A stretch of DNA of 64,000 nt from Lachnospiraceae bacterium (GTDB lineage Bacteria; Bacillota; Clostridia; Lachnospirales; Lachnospiraceae). The DNA is taken from assembly GCA_028692395.1 (NCBI GenBank), contig JAQUXP010000017.1, positions 1-64,000 on the forward strand, written 5' to 3'. The position numbers were made by a program, and so were the translations under genes. Every line of letters begins with the position of its first letter. The stretch's first letter is position 1. This document shows, piece by piece, positions 43,770-53,248 of this stretch. Under the pieces are notes generated by a model. The model was not told the DNA's origin, did no database searches, and worked only from the letters and a program-made list of their open reading frames with translations.

Positions 43770-43830
43770 TATCTCCTCTTTTCTTAATTATCATCGTTCA
43801 ATGCCTGAACAACTGCTGTCTCATCATATA

Positions 43831-44916
43831 TCAGCCAAGATATTTTACTAAAAGATCACCCATCTGTGTGGTGGAAACCTGTGTGCATCCCTCTGACATA
43901 ATATCTACGGTGCGATATCCTTCTGCCAGAGCTTTTTTGACTGCTGCCTCTACTGCATCTGCCTCTTTGTCCAGATCCAGAGAATAACGAAGCATCATAG
44001 CCGCAGACAGGATCGTGGCGATAGGATTGGCGATATTCTTTCCTGCAATATCCGGTGCGGAGCCGTGACTTGGCTCATAAAGTCCAAAGCTGCCTTCATT
44101 GAGGCTGGCAGAGGAAAGCATTCCGATTGAACCGGTAACCATGCTCGCCTCATCTGACAGGATGTCGCCGAACATGTTCTCTGTCAGTATGACATCAAAC
44201 TGAGCCGGATTCTTCACCAGCTGCATGGCACAGTTATCAACCAGCATATGAGATAATTCCACTTCCGGATAATCCTTTGCCACTTCTTCTACAACTGCTC
44301 TCCAGAGTCTGGAGGAATCAAGTACATTGGCCTTGTCAACGCTGGTAACCTTCTTCCGGCGTTTCATGGCAATATCAAAACCACGCTTTGCGATTCTTCG
44401 AATCTCCTCTTCATCATAAGTCAGAGTATCGGTTGCTTTTCTGACACCATCTTCCACTACTGTTTTTCTGGCACCAAAATAGAGTCCGCCAGTGAGCTCA
44501 CGCATGATGACCATATCAAAACCATCTCCGATAATCTCATCCCGAAGAGGGCATGCAGCCCGAAGCTCATCATACAGATAGGCTGGTCTTAAATTAGCAA
44601 AAAGATTCAAGCCCTTACGGATCGCCAGAAGTCCTGCCTCCGGTCTTTTGGATGGCTCCAGCTGATACCAGGGAGAGGTCTTCGCATCTCCGCCGATGGA
44701 TCCCATCAGCACCGCATCACAGGTTTTTGCTTCTGTCAGGGTCTCTTCTGTCAGCGGCACTCCGTGCGCATCGATGGAGGCACCGCCCAGCAGCAGATTC
44801 TCATATGTAAATGTGTGTCCGTATTTTGCACAGACAGCTTCCAGTACTTTCTTTGCTTCTTCCACGATTTCAGGTCCGATGCCATCACCGTGAATTAATC
44901 CGATTTTATAATTCAT
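43831..44916 (-). CDS. leuB: 3-isopropylmalate dehydrogenase
   Basis: The 361-aa protein has the IMDH N-terminus ([24 protein letters not shown]) and the [19 protein letters not shown] loop. The substrate Arg region is [24 protein letters not shown], and the metal-site Asps are near [18 protein letters not shown]. It acts in leucine synthesis. It is first in the operon; leuA, leuC and leuD are not in the window. Confidence 0.97.
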   Translation of the reverse strand: MNYKIGLIHGDGIGPEIVEEAKKVLEAVCAKYGHTFTYENLLLGGASIDAHGVPLTEETLTEAKTCDAVLMGSIGGDAKTSPWYQLEPSKRPEAGLLAIRKGLNLFANLRPAYLYDELRAACPLRDEIIGDGFDMVIMRELTGGLYFGARKTVVEDGVRKATDTLTYDEEEIRRIAKRGFDIAMKRRKKVTSVDKANVLDSSRLWRAVVEEVAKDYPEVELSHMLVDNCAMQLVKNPAQFDVILTENMFGDILSDEASMVTGSIGMLSSASLNEGSFGLYEPSHGSAPDIAGKNIANPIATILSAAMMLRYSLDLDKEADAVEAAVKKALAEGYRTVDIMSEGCTQVSTTQMGDLLVKYLG

Positions 44917-44997
44917 CGTCTGCTTCTCCCTTTACTTTCCAGCAACTGCTTGATATCTTCACAGTTACGCCTTTTATTTTCCAAGTGAATAGTTATT

Positions 44998-45026
44998 ATA
45001 ATACTGCAATTTTAACTATTTTTCAA
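44998..45026 (-). promoter_or_regulatory. Promoter of leuB-ilvD-ilvB
   Basis: On the minus strand TTGAAA (45026-45021), 17 bases, TATTAT (45003-44998). The leader to leuB is only about 80 bases, and I see no T-box or leader-peptide attenuator in it. Confidence 0.7.
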
Positions 45027-45105
45027 CAAAAAATACGGCTGTACAACAAAAACCTCTGTAAGATTCCATGCCATATCACCAGCCGACAGAAATTTTTTTG
45101 AAAAA

Positions 45106-45134
45106 GAAGGGACCTCCTGCCCGGAAATCCCTTC
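45106..45134 (-). terminator. Terminator of tgt-yajC
   Basis: On the minus strand GAAGGGA pairs with TCCCTTC around a GC-rich loop and is followed by five T. It starts eight bases after the yajC stop. Confidence 0.85.
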
Positions 45135-45142
45135 AATCACAC

Positions 45143-45490
45143 TTATTTACTTTCGTCTGTAGCAATTGCTGCAGATGCTTTCTCAACCTCTGCAATAGCA
45201 GCTTTACGCATCGGAATACGACAGTTCTTGTTATTACCAAACTCAACAATCACGTCATCATCGGTAATGTCGATCAAGATTCCGTAAAAGCCTCCGGTTG
45301 TAACGACTGCATCGCCAACCTCCATGTCACTCAGCATTGCGGTAACACGCTTCTGCTCCTTCTTCTGCGGACGGATCATCATAAAATACAGCAGGGCAAT
45401 CATTGCCACCAGCCATACAACCATCATTCCGCCGCCCATCAATCCACCTGCGGCTGAAGTACTACTTGTACTTAACAATAACATATTCAT
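45143..45490 (-). CDS. yajC: Preprotein translocase accessory subunit YajC
   Basis: The 115-aa protein has one membrane helix (MMVVWLVAMIALLYFMMIRPQKKEQK) followed by the YajC core (LSDMEVGDAVVTTGGFYGILIDITDDDVIVEFGNN). It is a Sec-translocon-associated membrane protein. A glycine/serine-rich N-terminal stretch precedes the helix. It follows tgt in the common order. The 89-base gap between them carries a copy of the 27-bp palindrome. Confidence 0.94.
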   Translation of the reverse strand: MNMLLLSTSSTSAAGGLMGGGMMVVWLVAMIALLYFMMIRPQKKEQKRVTAMLSDMEVGDAVVTTGGFYGILIDITDDDVIVEFGNNKNCRIPMRKAAIAEVEKASAAIATDESK

Positions 45491-45518
45491 TCCTCCATCT
45501 GTTTCGTCTTAAAAAACG

Positions 45519-45545
45519 TTAACTGTTCAGTACCTGACCAGTTAC
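45519..45545. repeat. Dispersed 27-bp palindromic repeat, copy C (between tgt and yajC)
   Basis: It differs from the copy at 18265-18291 at two positions. Arms TAACTG and CAGTTA, inner TCAG/CTGA, centre TAC. A degenerate relative (GTTCAATGCCTGAAC) lies at 43796-43810. Confidence 0.8.
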
Positions 45546-45579
45546 AAAGAACGTTACCATACATGATACACAAATATCT

Positions 45580-46728
45580 CTATTTGGGCAAGTCTTTTTT
45601 GTCATTTTCCTGAAATCCGTCCAGCTTTTGACGTTTATAAGCAGCAAAACGCCCCTCATCCAGGGCACTGCGTATCTCTTCCATCATATTATTATAGAAG
45701 TAAAGGTTGTGCATGACGCACAGACGCATACCCAGCATCTCCTTTGCCTTTAATAAATGTCGGATATAAGCACGATTGTAATGCTGACAGGTAGGACACT
45801 GACAGCCTTCCTCGATAGGTCTGGCGTCCAGCTCATATTTTGCATTGAACAGGTTCAGCTTTCCCTGATTGGTATAGACATGACCGTGACGACCATTTCT
45901 GCTGGGGTAAACACAGTCAAAAAAGTCGATGCCCCGCTCCACACCTTCCAGTATATTCGCCGGAGTTCCCACACCCATCAGATAGGTTGGTTTTTCCTTT
46001 GGCAGATAGGGCACTACCTCATCGAGAATCCGGTACATCTCCTGGTGGGACTCTCCCACAGCCAGACCGCCCACGGCATATCCGTCCAGATCCATCTCCC
46101 GGATGCGCTTTGCATGGTCGATACGGATGTCCTCGAAAATCGCTCCCTGGTTAATGCCAAAGAGCATCTGCTGTTTGTTGAGGGTATCCTCTCTTTGGTT
46201 TAATTCTGCCATCTTTGTCTTACATCTTGCCAGCCAGCGGGTTGTCCGGTCCACGGAAGCCTGCACATAGGCACGGTCCGCCACACTGGAGGGACACTCA
46301 TCAAATGCCATGGCAATGGTAGATGCAAGATTAGACTGAATCTGCATACTTTCCTCTGGTCCCATAAAGATCTTCCGTCCGTCAACATGGGAATGGAAAT
46401 AAACACCTTCCTCTTTGATCTTTCGAAGTCCTGCCAGTGAAAACACCTGAAATCCACCGGAATCGGTAAGAATCGGTTTGTCCCACACCATAAACTTGTG
46501 CAGACCTCCCATCTTTTTCACTACCTCGTCTCCCGGACGCACATGCAGGTGATAGGTGTTGGATAATTCCACCTGTGTCTTCATCTGCTGCAGATCCATG
46601 GTGGATACAGCTCCTTTTATGGCCGCTGCAGTTCCTACGTTCATAAATACCGGGGTCTGAATCGTTCCATGTACTGTCTCAAATTCAGCCCGCTTTGCAC
46701 AGCCTTCCTGCTTCAATATTTTATACAT
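45580..46728 (-). CDS. tgt: tRNA-guanine transglycosylase
   Basis: The protein starts at the ATG at 46728 (MYKILKQEGCAKRAEFETVHG), with GAGG six bases upstream, giving 382 aa. It contains the active-site Asp in TDSGGFQVFSLAGLRKI, the nucleophile region GIDFFDCVYPSRNGRHG and the zinc ligands CQCPTC...H. It exchanges guanine-34 for preQ1 in tRNAs with GUN anticodons. It is transcribed from the promoter at 46793-46821 together with yajC. Confidence 0.97.
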   Translation of the reverse strand: MYKILKQEGCAKRAEFETVHGTIQTPVFMNVGTAAAIKGAVSTMDLQQMKTQVELSNTYHLHVRPGDEVVKKMGGLHKFMVWDKPILTDSGGFQVFSLAGLRKIKEEGVYFHSHVDGRKIFMGPEESMQIQSNLASTIAMAFDECPSSVADRAYVQASVDRTTRWLARCKTKMAELNQREDTLNKQQMLFGINQGAIFEDIRIDHAKRIREMDLDGYAVGGLAVGESHQEMYRILDEVVPYLPKEKPTYLMGVGTPANILEGVERGIDFFDCVYPSRNGRHGHVYTNQGKLNLFNAKYELDARPIEEGCQCPTCQHYNRAYIRHLLKAKEMLGMRLCVMHNLYFYNNMMEEIRSALDEGRFAAYKRQKLDGFQENDKKDLPK

Positions 46729-46792
46729 ACATAACCTCTTCATATCTCTTCTATCTTTTTCCCGTCAGGTACCGTCGAACCTGCGTTTCTTA

Positions 46793-46821
46793 AGTATACT
46801 CAATTCCTCTTCATTTTGCAA
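46793..46821 (-). promoter_or_regulatory. Promoter of tgt-yajC
   Basis: On the minus strand TTGCAA (46821-46816), 17 bases, TATACT (46798-46793), 65 bases before the tgt start. A TCAGGTACC-containing fragment resembling half of the 27-bp repeat lies at about 46765. Confidence 0.7.
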
Positions 46822-46950
46822 TGCCTATCTCTTTCCTTCTTTTCTTACTCCTGTTTCCTGCTTTTTCTTCCTGTTTTTACCCGCTTTTCCTCCGTTCTTT
46901 CCCTGTGAATCTTTCCCTCTCGGCAGACGAATCCCCGGCTTTCCTCGTTT
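46822..46950. other. Pyrimidine-rich intergenic tract between divergent promoters
   Basis: This part of the 300-base gap between tgt and the activase gene has no open frame I can support. It is strongly C/T-biased on the plus strand (runs such as CTCTTTCCTTCTTTTC and TTTCCTGCTTTTTCTTCC). The rest of the gap holds the two divergent promoters. Confidence 0.6.
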
Positions 46951-46954
46951 ATGA

Positions 46955-46983
46955 TTGTTTTTTATGGTTTTTTGTCGTATAAT
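46955..46983 (+). promoter_or_regulatory. Promoter of the acyl-CoA dehydratase activase gene
   Basis: TTGTTT (46955-46960), 17-base spacer, perfect TATAAT (46978-46983). The start codon is 73 bases downstream, with AAGGAG ten bases before it. Confidence 0.7.
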
Positions 46984-47056
46984 AATGTAGGTTTATACTA
47001 AAAAACGATGCAAAAAACATAACACGTTTCAAGATATTTTAAGGAGTACATAATAT

Positions 47057-50000
47057 ATGAATAAGAGTACACTGGGAATCGATATCGGTTCCACCACGGT
47101 AAAAATAGCCATTCTTGATGAGGAGAATCATCTTTTGTTCTCTGATTATGAACGACACTTTGCCAATATTCAGGAAACCCTGGAGTCTCTTCTGGTCAAG
47201 GCCCATGACAAGCTTGGGGAGCTTCAGCTTTCTCCTGTAATTACAGGATCCGGCGGTCTTACCCTGGCTAAACACATGGATGTGCCATTTGTCCAGGAAG
47301 TAATCGCCGTATCCACCTCACTGAAGACCTATGAGCCCCAAACAGATGTTGCCATCGAGCTGGGCGGTGAGGATGCCAAAATTATCTACTTTGAAGGAGG
47401 TAATGTAGAGCAGCGTATGAATGGTATCTGCGCTGGCGGTACCGGCTCCTTTATTGATCAGATGGCATCCCTGCTTCAGACCGATGCAACCGGACTGAAC
47501 GACTATGCCAAAAACTACAAGTCTATCTATCCCATCGCTGCACGCTGTGGTGTATTTGCAAAGACAGATATTCAGCCCCTGATCAATGATGGTGCCACCA
47601 AGGAAGATCTGGCAGTTTCCATCTTCCAGGCGGTAGTAAATCAGACCATCTCCGGCCTTGCCTGCGGAAAACCGATTCGGGGCCATGTAGCATTTCTCGG
47701 CGGTCCTCTTCATTTTCTGTCTGAACTGAAGCAATCCTTTATCCGCACCTTAAAGCTGGATGAAGAGCACACCATCGCCCCGGACAACTCTCATCTGTTT
47801 GCAGCCATCGGAAGTGCATTAAATGCAGATGAAAATGTTTCAAAATCTCTGGACGCACTGATTGAACAGCTCCACAACAAAGTAAAACTGGACTTTGAGG
47901 TAGAACGTATGGAGCCGCTCTTTGCCACACAGGAAGACTATCAGGCCTTCAGTGACCGTCAAAGTCAGAATAACGTGGCAACTGCAGAGCTTGCCGATTA
48001 TGAAGGAAACTGCTATCTGGGTATTGATGCAGGTTCCACCACCACAAAGGCCGCTCTGGTAGGGGAAGACGGTTCCCTGCTTTACAGCTTTTACAGCAAT
48101 AATGCCGGTAATCCACTGGCCACTACCATCCGGGCGATTCAGGAAATCTACACACAGCTGCCGCCCTCCGCTCATATTGCCTATTCCTGTTCTACCGGTT
48201 ACGGGGAAGCTCTGATCAAATCTGCGCTGATGCTGGATGAGGGAGAGGTTGAGACTGTATCCCACTACTATGCCGCTGCATTTTTTGATCCGGCAGTAGA
48301 CTGTATTCTCGACATCGGCGGTCAGGATATGAAATGTATCAAGATCAAGAATCATACAGTAGACAGTGTGCAGCTGAATGAAGCCTGCTCCTCCGGATGT
48401 GGTTCCTTTATTGAGAATTTTGCTCAGTCCCTAAACTACAGTGTCCAGGATTTTGCCAGGGAGGCGCTTTTTGCAGAGCATCCCATCGATCTTGGTACCC
48501 GCTGTACGGTATTTATGAATTCCAAAGTAAAACAGGCGCAAAAGGAAGGGGCATCTGTCGCAGATATCTCCGCCGGTCTTGCTTATTCTGTGATTAAGAA
48601 TGCACTTTACAAGGTAATCAAGGTTTCCGATGCCTCAGAGCTTGGCACCCATATCGTGGTACAGGGTGGTACCTTCTACAATGACGCTGTTCTTCGAAGC
48701 TTCGAGCGCATCGCCAACTGTGAGGCCATCCGTCCTGATATTGCAGGTATTATGGGTGCTTTCGGTGCGGCCCTCATTGCCAGAGAACGTTTTTCACCGG
48801 AAATTGAGACCACCATGCTTCCCATCGAGAAGATCAATACTCTGCAGTATTCTACCAGTATGGCCAACTGTAAGGGCTGTACCAACAGCTGCCGGCTTAC
48901 CATCAACCGTTTTTCCGGTGGACGCCAGTATATCAGTGGAAACCGCTGCGAGCGTGGTATTGGCAAGGAAAAGAATAAGGATCATATTCCAAACCTTTTT
49001 GAATACAAGAACAAACAGCTTTTCCGCTATGTTCCTCTGAGCGAGGATGAAGCGGTCCGGGGCAAGGTAGGTATTCCCCGGGTTCTGAACATGTTTGAGA
49101 ATTATCCCTTCTGGTATACCTTCTTCACAAAGCTGAAATACCAGGTGGTGCTCTCTCCAAACTCTTCACGAAAGATCTATGAGCTGGGCATCGAATCCAT
49201 CCCCAGTGAGTCGGAGTGTTATCCTGCCAAGCTGGCCCACGGACATGTGAGCTGGCTGTTAAAGCAGGGGCTGAAGTACATCTTCTATCCCTGTATTCCC
49301 TATGAGCGCACCGAGTTTGAGGATTCCATCAACCATTATAACTGTCCGATTGTTACCTCTTATGCAGAGAACATCAAGAATAATGTGGATGAACTAAAGG
49401 ACCCTTCTATCACCTTCCGCAATCCCTTCCTGGCATTTACCAGTGAAGAGATTCTGGCAGATGGCCTGGTAAAGGAGTTTGCACAGATTCCGGAGCAGGA
49501 GGTCCGCACCGCTGTACACGAAGGCTGGGATGAGCTTGCCGCCATGCGCCGTGATATTCAGCGAAAGGGAGAGGAAACTCTTGCCTGGATGGAAAAGAAT
49601 CACCGCCGGGGAATCGTGCTGGCGGGACGTCCCTACCACATCGATCCGGAGATTCATCACGGTATTCCGGATATGATCAACTCCTACGGAATTGCAGTTT
49701 TGACAGAGGATGCTGTCTCCCATCTGGCTCCGCTGGAACGACCTCTTCGTGTCAATGACCAGTGGATGTACCACACCAGACTCTATGCCGCTGCAAACTT
49801 TGTCAAGGAACGGGAGGATCTGGATCTGATTCAGCTGAACTCCTTTGGCTGTGGCCTGGATGCGGTTACCACCGATGAGGTTTATGAGATCCTGACAAAC
49901 AGTGAGAAAATATACACCTGTCTGAAGATTGATGAGGTCAACAATCTGGGGGCCGCAAGAATCCGTGTACGCTCTCTTCTGGCTGCTTTGCGCGCCCGAG

Positions 50001-51283
50001 AAAATACAGATACCTGCCGGAAGATTGTTCCAGCCTCCATCAGCAAAACCGTCTTTACCAAGGAGATGCGCAAGAATTACACGATTCTCTGCCCGCAGAT
50101 GTCACCGCTGCACTTTAAGATTCTGGAGGCGGCATTTAACGCAAGCGGTTATAACCTTCAGGTACTGCCTAACGATAATAAGGAAGCGGTAGATGTTGGA
50201 CTGAAATACGTGAATAATGATGCCTGCTATCCATCTCTGATGGTGGTAGGTCAGGTCATGCAGGCTCTGCTGTCCGGTAATTATGATCTGAACAAGGTTG
50301 CCATCATTATGTCCCAGACAGGAGGCGGCTGCCGTGCTTCCAACTATATTGCATTCATTCGCCGTGCCCTGGAAAAAGCAGGCATGGAATACATCCCGGT
50401 TATCTCCATTAACCTAAGTGGTCTGGAGAGTAACCCCGGCTTTAAGATCACACCACAGCTGGCACTTCGCCTGTCCTATGGTGCTGTATTCGGAGATATT
50501 CTGATGAAATGTCTCTACCGTATGCGTCCTTATGAGGTGAAGAAGGGCTCAGCAAACCGCCTCCACCGCAAATGGGAAAAGATCTGTATTGACTACATCA
50601 GCGGAAAACGTGTTTCGCATACCCGTTTCAAACAGATCTGCCGTACCATGATTCGTGATTTTGATCATCTGCCGATTACGGATGAGAAAAAGCCCCGGGT
50701 TGGTATCGTAGGTGAGATTCTGGTTAAATTTCTTCCGGCAGCCAACAATCATCTGGCTGAGCTTCTGGAGAAGGAAGGCGCTGAGGCTGTCTGCCCGGAT
50801 CTGATTGACTTTATGTGCTACTGCTTCTACAATACAAACTTTAAGGTGGAGCATCTGGGCTTTAAAAAATCCGGATCCACCATAGCTAATGTGGGTGTGG
50901 CATTCATCAACTGGCTGCGGGATGCAGCCTCAAAGGAATTTGAAAAAAGTGAGCATTTCACGCCTCCGGCAAAGATTGATGATCTTGCCCGTATGGCTTC
51001 TCCTATTGTTTCCTGCGGAAACCAGACCGGTGAGGGATGGTTCCTGACCGGAGAAATGATGGAGCTGATTCACAGTGGTGTAGAAAATATTGTGTGTACC
51101 CAGCCTTTCGGCTGCCTGCCCAATCATATTGTAGGAAAGGGTGTCATCAAAGCCATCCGCCAGCGATATCCGAAATCCAATATTGTTGCCATCGATTATG
51201 ATCCGGGAGCTTCTGAGGTCAATCAGCTGAACCGAATCAAGCTGATGCTCTCTACCGCAAATAAACACCTGCAGGAATCCTAA
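47057..51283 (+). CDS. Giant 2-hydroxyacyl-CoA dehydratase activase-related protein (two ASKHA domains + DUF2229 + HgdB-like)
   Basis: The 1408-aa protein contains two BadF/BadG/HgdC-type ATPase modules. The first (about 1-265) has [14 protein letters not shown] and [14 protein letters not shown]. The second (about 320-580) has [27 protein letters not shown] and [13 protein letters not shown] cysteine cluster (CKGCTNSC...CERG, about 605-635) could hold an iron-sulfur centre. A DUF2229 region (about 670-900) and a long C-terminal HgdB-like part (about 1000-1400; [25 protein letters not shown]) follow. Activators of this type use ATP to push electrons into dehydratases such as (R)-2-hydroxyglutaryl-CoA dehydratase. 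No dehydratase genes lie nearby, so the target is unknown. It is one of only two rightward genes. Confidence 0.93.
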   Translation: MNKSTLGIDIGSTTVKIAILDEENHLLFSDYERHFANIQETLESLLVKAHDKLGELQLSPVITGSGGLTLAKHMDVPFVQEVIAVSTSLKTYEPQTDVAIELGGEDAKIIYFEGGNVEQRMNGICAGGTGSFIDQMASLLQTDATGLNDYAKNYKSIYPIAARCGVFAKTDIQPLINDGATKEDLAVSIFQAVVNQTISGLACGKPIRGHVAFLGGPLHFLSELKQSFIRTLKLDEEHTIAPDNSHLFAAIGSALNADENVSKSLDALIEQLHNKVKLDFEVERMEPLFATQEDYQAFSDRQSQNNVATAELADYEGNCYLGIDAGSTTTKAALVGEDGSLLYSFYSNNAGNPLATTIRAIQEIYTQLPPSAHIAYSCSTGYGEALIKSALMLDEGEVETVSHYYAAAFFDPAVDCILDIGGQDMKCIKIKNHTVDSVQLNEACSSGCGSFIENFAQSLNYSVQDFAREALFAEHPIDLGTRCTVFMNSKVKQAQKEGASVADISAGLAYSVIKNALYKVIKVSDASELGTHIVVQGGTFYNDAVLRSFERIANCEAIRPDIAGIMGAFGAALIARERFSPEIETTMLPIEKINTLQYSTSMANCKGCTNSCRLTINRFSGGRQYISGNRCERGIGKEKNKDHIPNLFEYKNKQLFRYVPLSEDEAVRGKVGIPRVLNMFENYPFWYTFFTKLKYQVVLSPNSSRKIYELGIESIPSESECYPAKLAHGHVSWLLKQGLKYIFYPCIPYERTEFEDSINHYNCPIVTSYAENIKNNVDELKDPSITFRNPFLAFTSEEILADGLVKEFAQIPEQEVRTAVHEGWDELAAMRRDIQRKGEETLAWMEKNHRRGIVLAGRPYHIDPEIHHGIPDMINSYGIAVLTEDAVSHLAPLERPLRVNDQWMYHTRLYAAANFVKEREDLDLIQLNSFGCGLDAVTTDEVYEILTNSEKIYTCLKIDEVNNLGAARIRVRSLLAALRARENTDTCRKIVPASISKTVFTKEMRKNYTILCPQMSPLHFKILEAAFNASGYNLQVLPNDNKEAVDVGLKYVNNDACYPSLMVVGQVMQALLSGNYDLNKVAIIMSQTGGGCRASNYIAFIRRALEKAGMEYIPVISINLSGLESNPGFKITPQLALRLSYGAVFGDILMKCLYRMRPYEVKKGSANRLHRKWEKICIDYISGKRVSHTRFKQICRTMIRDFDHLPITDEKKPRVGIVGEILVKFLPAANNHLAELLEKEGAEAVCPDLIDFMCYCFYNTNFKVEHLGFKKSGSTIANVGVAFINWLRDAASKEFEKSEHFTPPAKIDDLARMASPIVSCGNQTGEGWFLTGEMMELIHSGVENIVCTQPFGCLPNHIVGKGVIKAIRQRYPKSNIVAIDYDPGASEVNQLNRIKLMLSTANKHLQES

Positions 51284-51294
51284 GTACAAAAAAA

Positions 51295-51336
51295 CAGCCA
51301 GCACACTGTCCCTGAGGGATCAGCTTGTGCTGGCTG
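51295..51336. terminator. Bidirectional terminator between convergent genes
   Basis: Perfect 11-bp arms CAGCCAGCACA and TGTGCTGGCTG with A and T runs outside. It serves the activase gene (plus) and the threonine aldolase gene (minus), which end only 62 bases apart. Confidence 0.88.
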
Positions 51337-51345
51337 CTTTTTGTT

Positions 51346-52383
51346 TTAAAATTTTGTATCTAACAGTCTATCCAGTTCCCGAATATCTTCTTCTCTGGTG
51401 GCCCAGCTGGTGGCAAATCGCACTACGGTATGATCGTCATCCAGCTCCTCCCAGAATCCAAAGCTCACCTTTTCTGCCAGCTGTTTCATCTGTTTCTTTT
51501 CTAATATCAGAAATTGCTGGTTGGTAGGAGTTTTCAGATAGAACTGAAAGTCATGCCGCTCAAATACTCTGATCAGCTGACCTGCCATGTCTATGGCGTG
51601 GCGGGAGATCCGGAGATACAGATCATCGGTGAAAAGCTCTGCAAACTGAATTCCCAGGATTCTACCCTTTGCAAAAAGTGCTCCATGCTGTTTTACGATG
51701 GTGAAAAAATGCTTTGCCAGCTTTGGATTCGTGAATACAACTGCCTCACCAAAGAGTGCTCCGACCTTTGTTCCGCCGATGTAAAACACATCTGTGAGGG
51801 CTGCTATCTCCTCCAGTGTCACATCTGTCCCCTCTGCCATAAGTCCATAGCCCAGTCTTGCGCCGTCCAGGAATAAAGGAATCTGATACTCCTGGCAGAC
51901 CTGATACAGTTCCTCAAGTTCCGCCTTGGTATAAAGGGTTCCATATTCCGTAGGATGCGAAATATAGACCATCCCGGGATATACCATATGTTCCTGATTT
52001 TCATCCTGGTAGAACCTCTGCAGATAGCTGCGAACCTCCCTGGCATCCAGCTTTCCCTGCTTTTGCGGAAGGGTCAGCACCTTGTGCCCGGAATGCTCTA
52101 CCGCCCCGGCCTCATGGACACTGATATGCCCTGTCTGGGCTGCCAGAACTCCCTCATAGTTTGTCAAAACCCCATCGATCACTGTGGAATTGGTCTGAGT
52201 TCCTCCTACCAGCAGATATACCTCCGCTTCCGGGCAGTTACATGCCTGGCGGATCCTCTGCTTTGCCTCCAGTGTATAGGTATCTGTCCCGTAGCCGGAG
52301 GTCTGCTCCATATTCGTTTCCATCAATTTCTTTAATATACGAGGGTGTGCACCCTCCATATAATCACTGTCAAAATGTAGCAT
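51346..52383 (-). CDS. Threonine aldolase family PLP enzyme
   Basis: The fold-type I PLP protein matches low-specificity threonine aldolases (FDSDYMEGAHPRILKKLMETN, HISVHEAGAVEHSGHKVL, LFLDGARLGYGL; PLP lysine in IGGTKVGALFGEA). It cleaves threonine or allo-threonine to glycine and acetaldehyde. The ATG at 52383 fits the family N-terminus; an upstream ATG at 52404 has no ribosome-binding site. It lies about 20-40 bases after the nitrilase gene and is probably co-transcribed with it. Confidence 0.92.
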   Translation of the reverse strand: MLHFDSDYMEGAHPRILKKLMETNMEQTSGYGTDTYTLEAKQRIRQACNCPEAEVYLLVGGTQTNSTVIDGVLTNYEGVLAAQTGHISVHEAGAVEHSGHKVLTLPQKQGKLDAREVRSYLQRFYQDENQEHMVYPGMVYISHPTEYGTLYTKAELEELYQVCQEYQIPLFLDGARLGYGLMAEGTDVTLEEIAALTDVFYIGGTKVGALFGEAVVFTNPKLAKHFFTIVKQHGALFAKGRILGIQFAELFTDDLYLRISRHAIDMAGQLIRVFERHDFQFYLKTPTNQQFLILEKKQMKQLAEKVSFGFWEELDDDHTVVRFATSWATREEDIRELDRLLDTKF

Positions 52384-52424
52384 CTGTCTTCTCTCTTTCG
52401 TCATAAATTACTGCCTGAGGGCTG

Positions 52425-53237
52425 TCACGGATAGACATCCCCTCTTCGATTGGCCAGACAGGGCAGCTGTCTGCGTACCTCCCTGAGCCGCCCCGGATCA
52501 ATCCGGGCAGTCAAAAGTTCCGGTGCATCCCCTGCTTCGGCGAGAACCTCGCCCCAGGGGTCAAGCACCATGGAATGCCCATATGCTTCAAATGCACGGT
52601 TGTTTCCACACTGCCCTGCTGCAATCACATAGCAGGTATTCTCGATCGCTCTTGCCTGCAGTAACGGCTTCCAGTGGGCGGCTCCTGTATGTCTGGTAAA
52701 ATTAGCCGATACACATAAAACCTCCGCCCCAAGAAGTGCCTGCCGGCGATATAATTCCGGAAAACGCAGATCATAGCAGATACTGAGTCCAAAGCTGCCA
52801 TAGTCCGTCGCAGCATTTACGATGCAGTCTCCTGCCAGTATTTCGTCTGATTCCCGGAAAACCGGTCCGTCTTCCACCGCCACATCAAAGAGATGCAGCT
52901 TCCGATAACGGGCGATACAGCTTCCATCCGGTGCAAAAAGGTAGGAGGTGTTTGCAGGCTTCGAGCCTTCTATATGCTCTGTAATACTTCCGCAGTTCAG
53001 ATAGATATGGTGCTTTTTTGCAAGCTCTGAGAAAAACTGCCTTGCTTCCCCTGCGTGTCGCCTGGCAAAGCTTCCCATTTCCTCCCCGATATAGTCAGAG
53101 GTTTCCGGAAACTGCAGGTACTGTACTCCCTGATCTGCTGCCTGCCTGGCATAGATACGAAGCTGCTCCTGATTGTACTCCCAATTATCACCTGTATTCA
53201 GCTGTACTACTCCTGCCAGAAAGCTTTCCTGCTCCAT
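52425..53237 (-). CDS. Carbon-nitrogen hydrolase (nitrilase superfamily, Nit2/omega-amidase-like)
   Basis: The catalytic triad is visible: Glu in FPETSDY (about 45), Lys in YRKLHLFDV (about 110) and Cys in SICYDLRFPEL (about 150). The KLHLFD and ICYDLRFPE blocks resemble Nit1/Nit2 amidases that act on deaminated glutathione or 2-oxoglutaramate. The ATG at 53237 has GGGAG five bases upstream; another at 53249 overlaps the previous stop as TAATG but lacks such spacing. It is encoded between a membrane-protein gene and the threonine aldolase gene. Confidence 0.92.
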   Translation of the reverse strand: MEQESFLAGVVQLNTGDNWEYNQEQLRIYARQAADQGVQYLQFPETSDYIGEEMGSFARRHAGEARQFFSELAKKHHIYLNCGSITEHIEGSKPANTSYLFAPDGSCIARYRKLHLFDVAVEDGPVFRESDEILAGDCIVNAATDYGSFGLSICYDLRFPELYRRQALLGAEVLCVSANFTRHTGAAHWKPLLQARAIENTCYVIAAGQCGNNRAFEAYGHSMVLDPWGEVLAEAGDAPELLTARIDPGRLREVRRQLPCLANRRGDVYP

Positions 53238-53248
53238 ATGCGCTCCCA

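Noticed and set aside
44917-45020. T-box or leader-peptide attenuator upstream of leuB-ilvD-ilvB
   Set aside because: The leader from the best promoter is only about 80 bases and has no T-box sequence, terminator hairpin or run of branched-chain codons.
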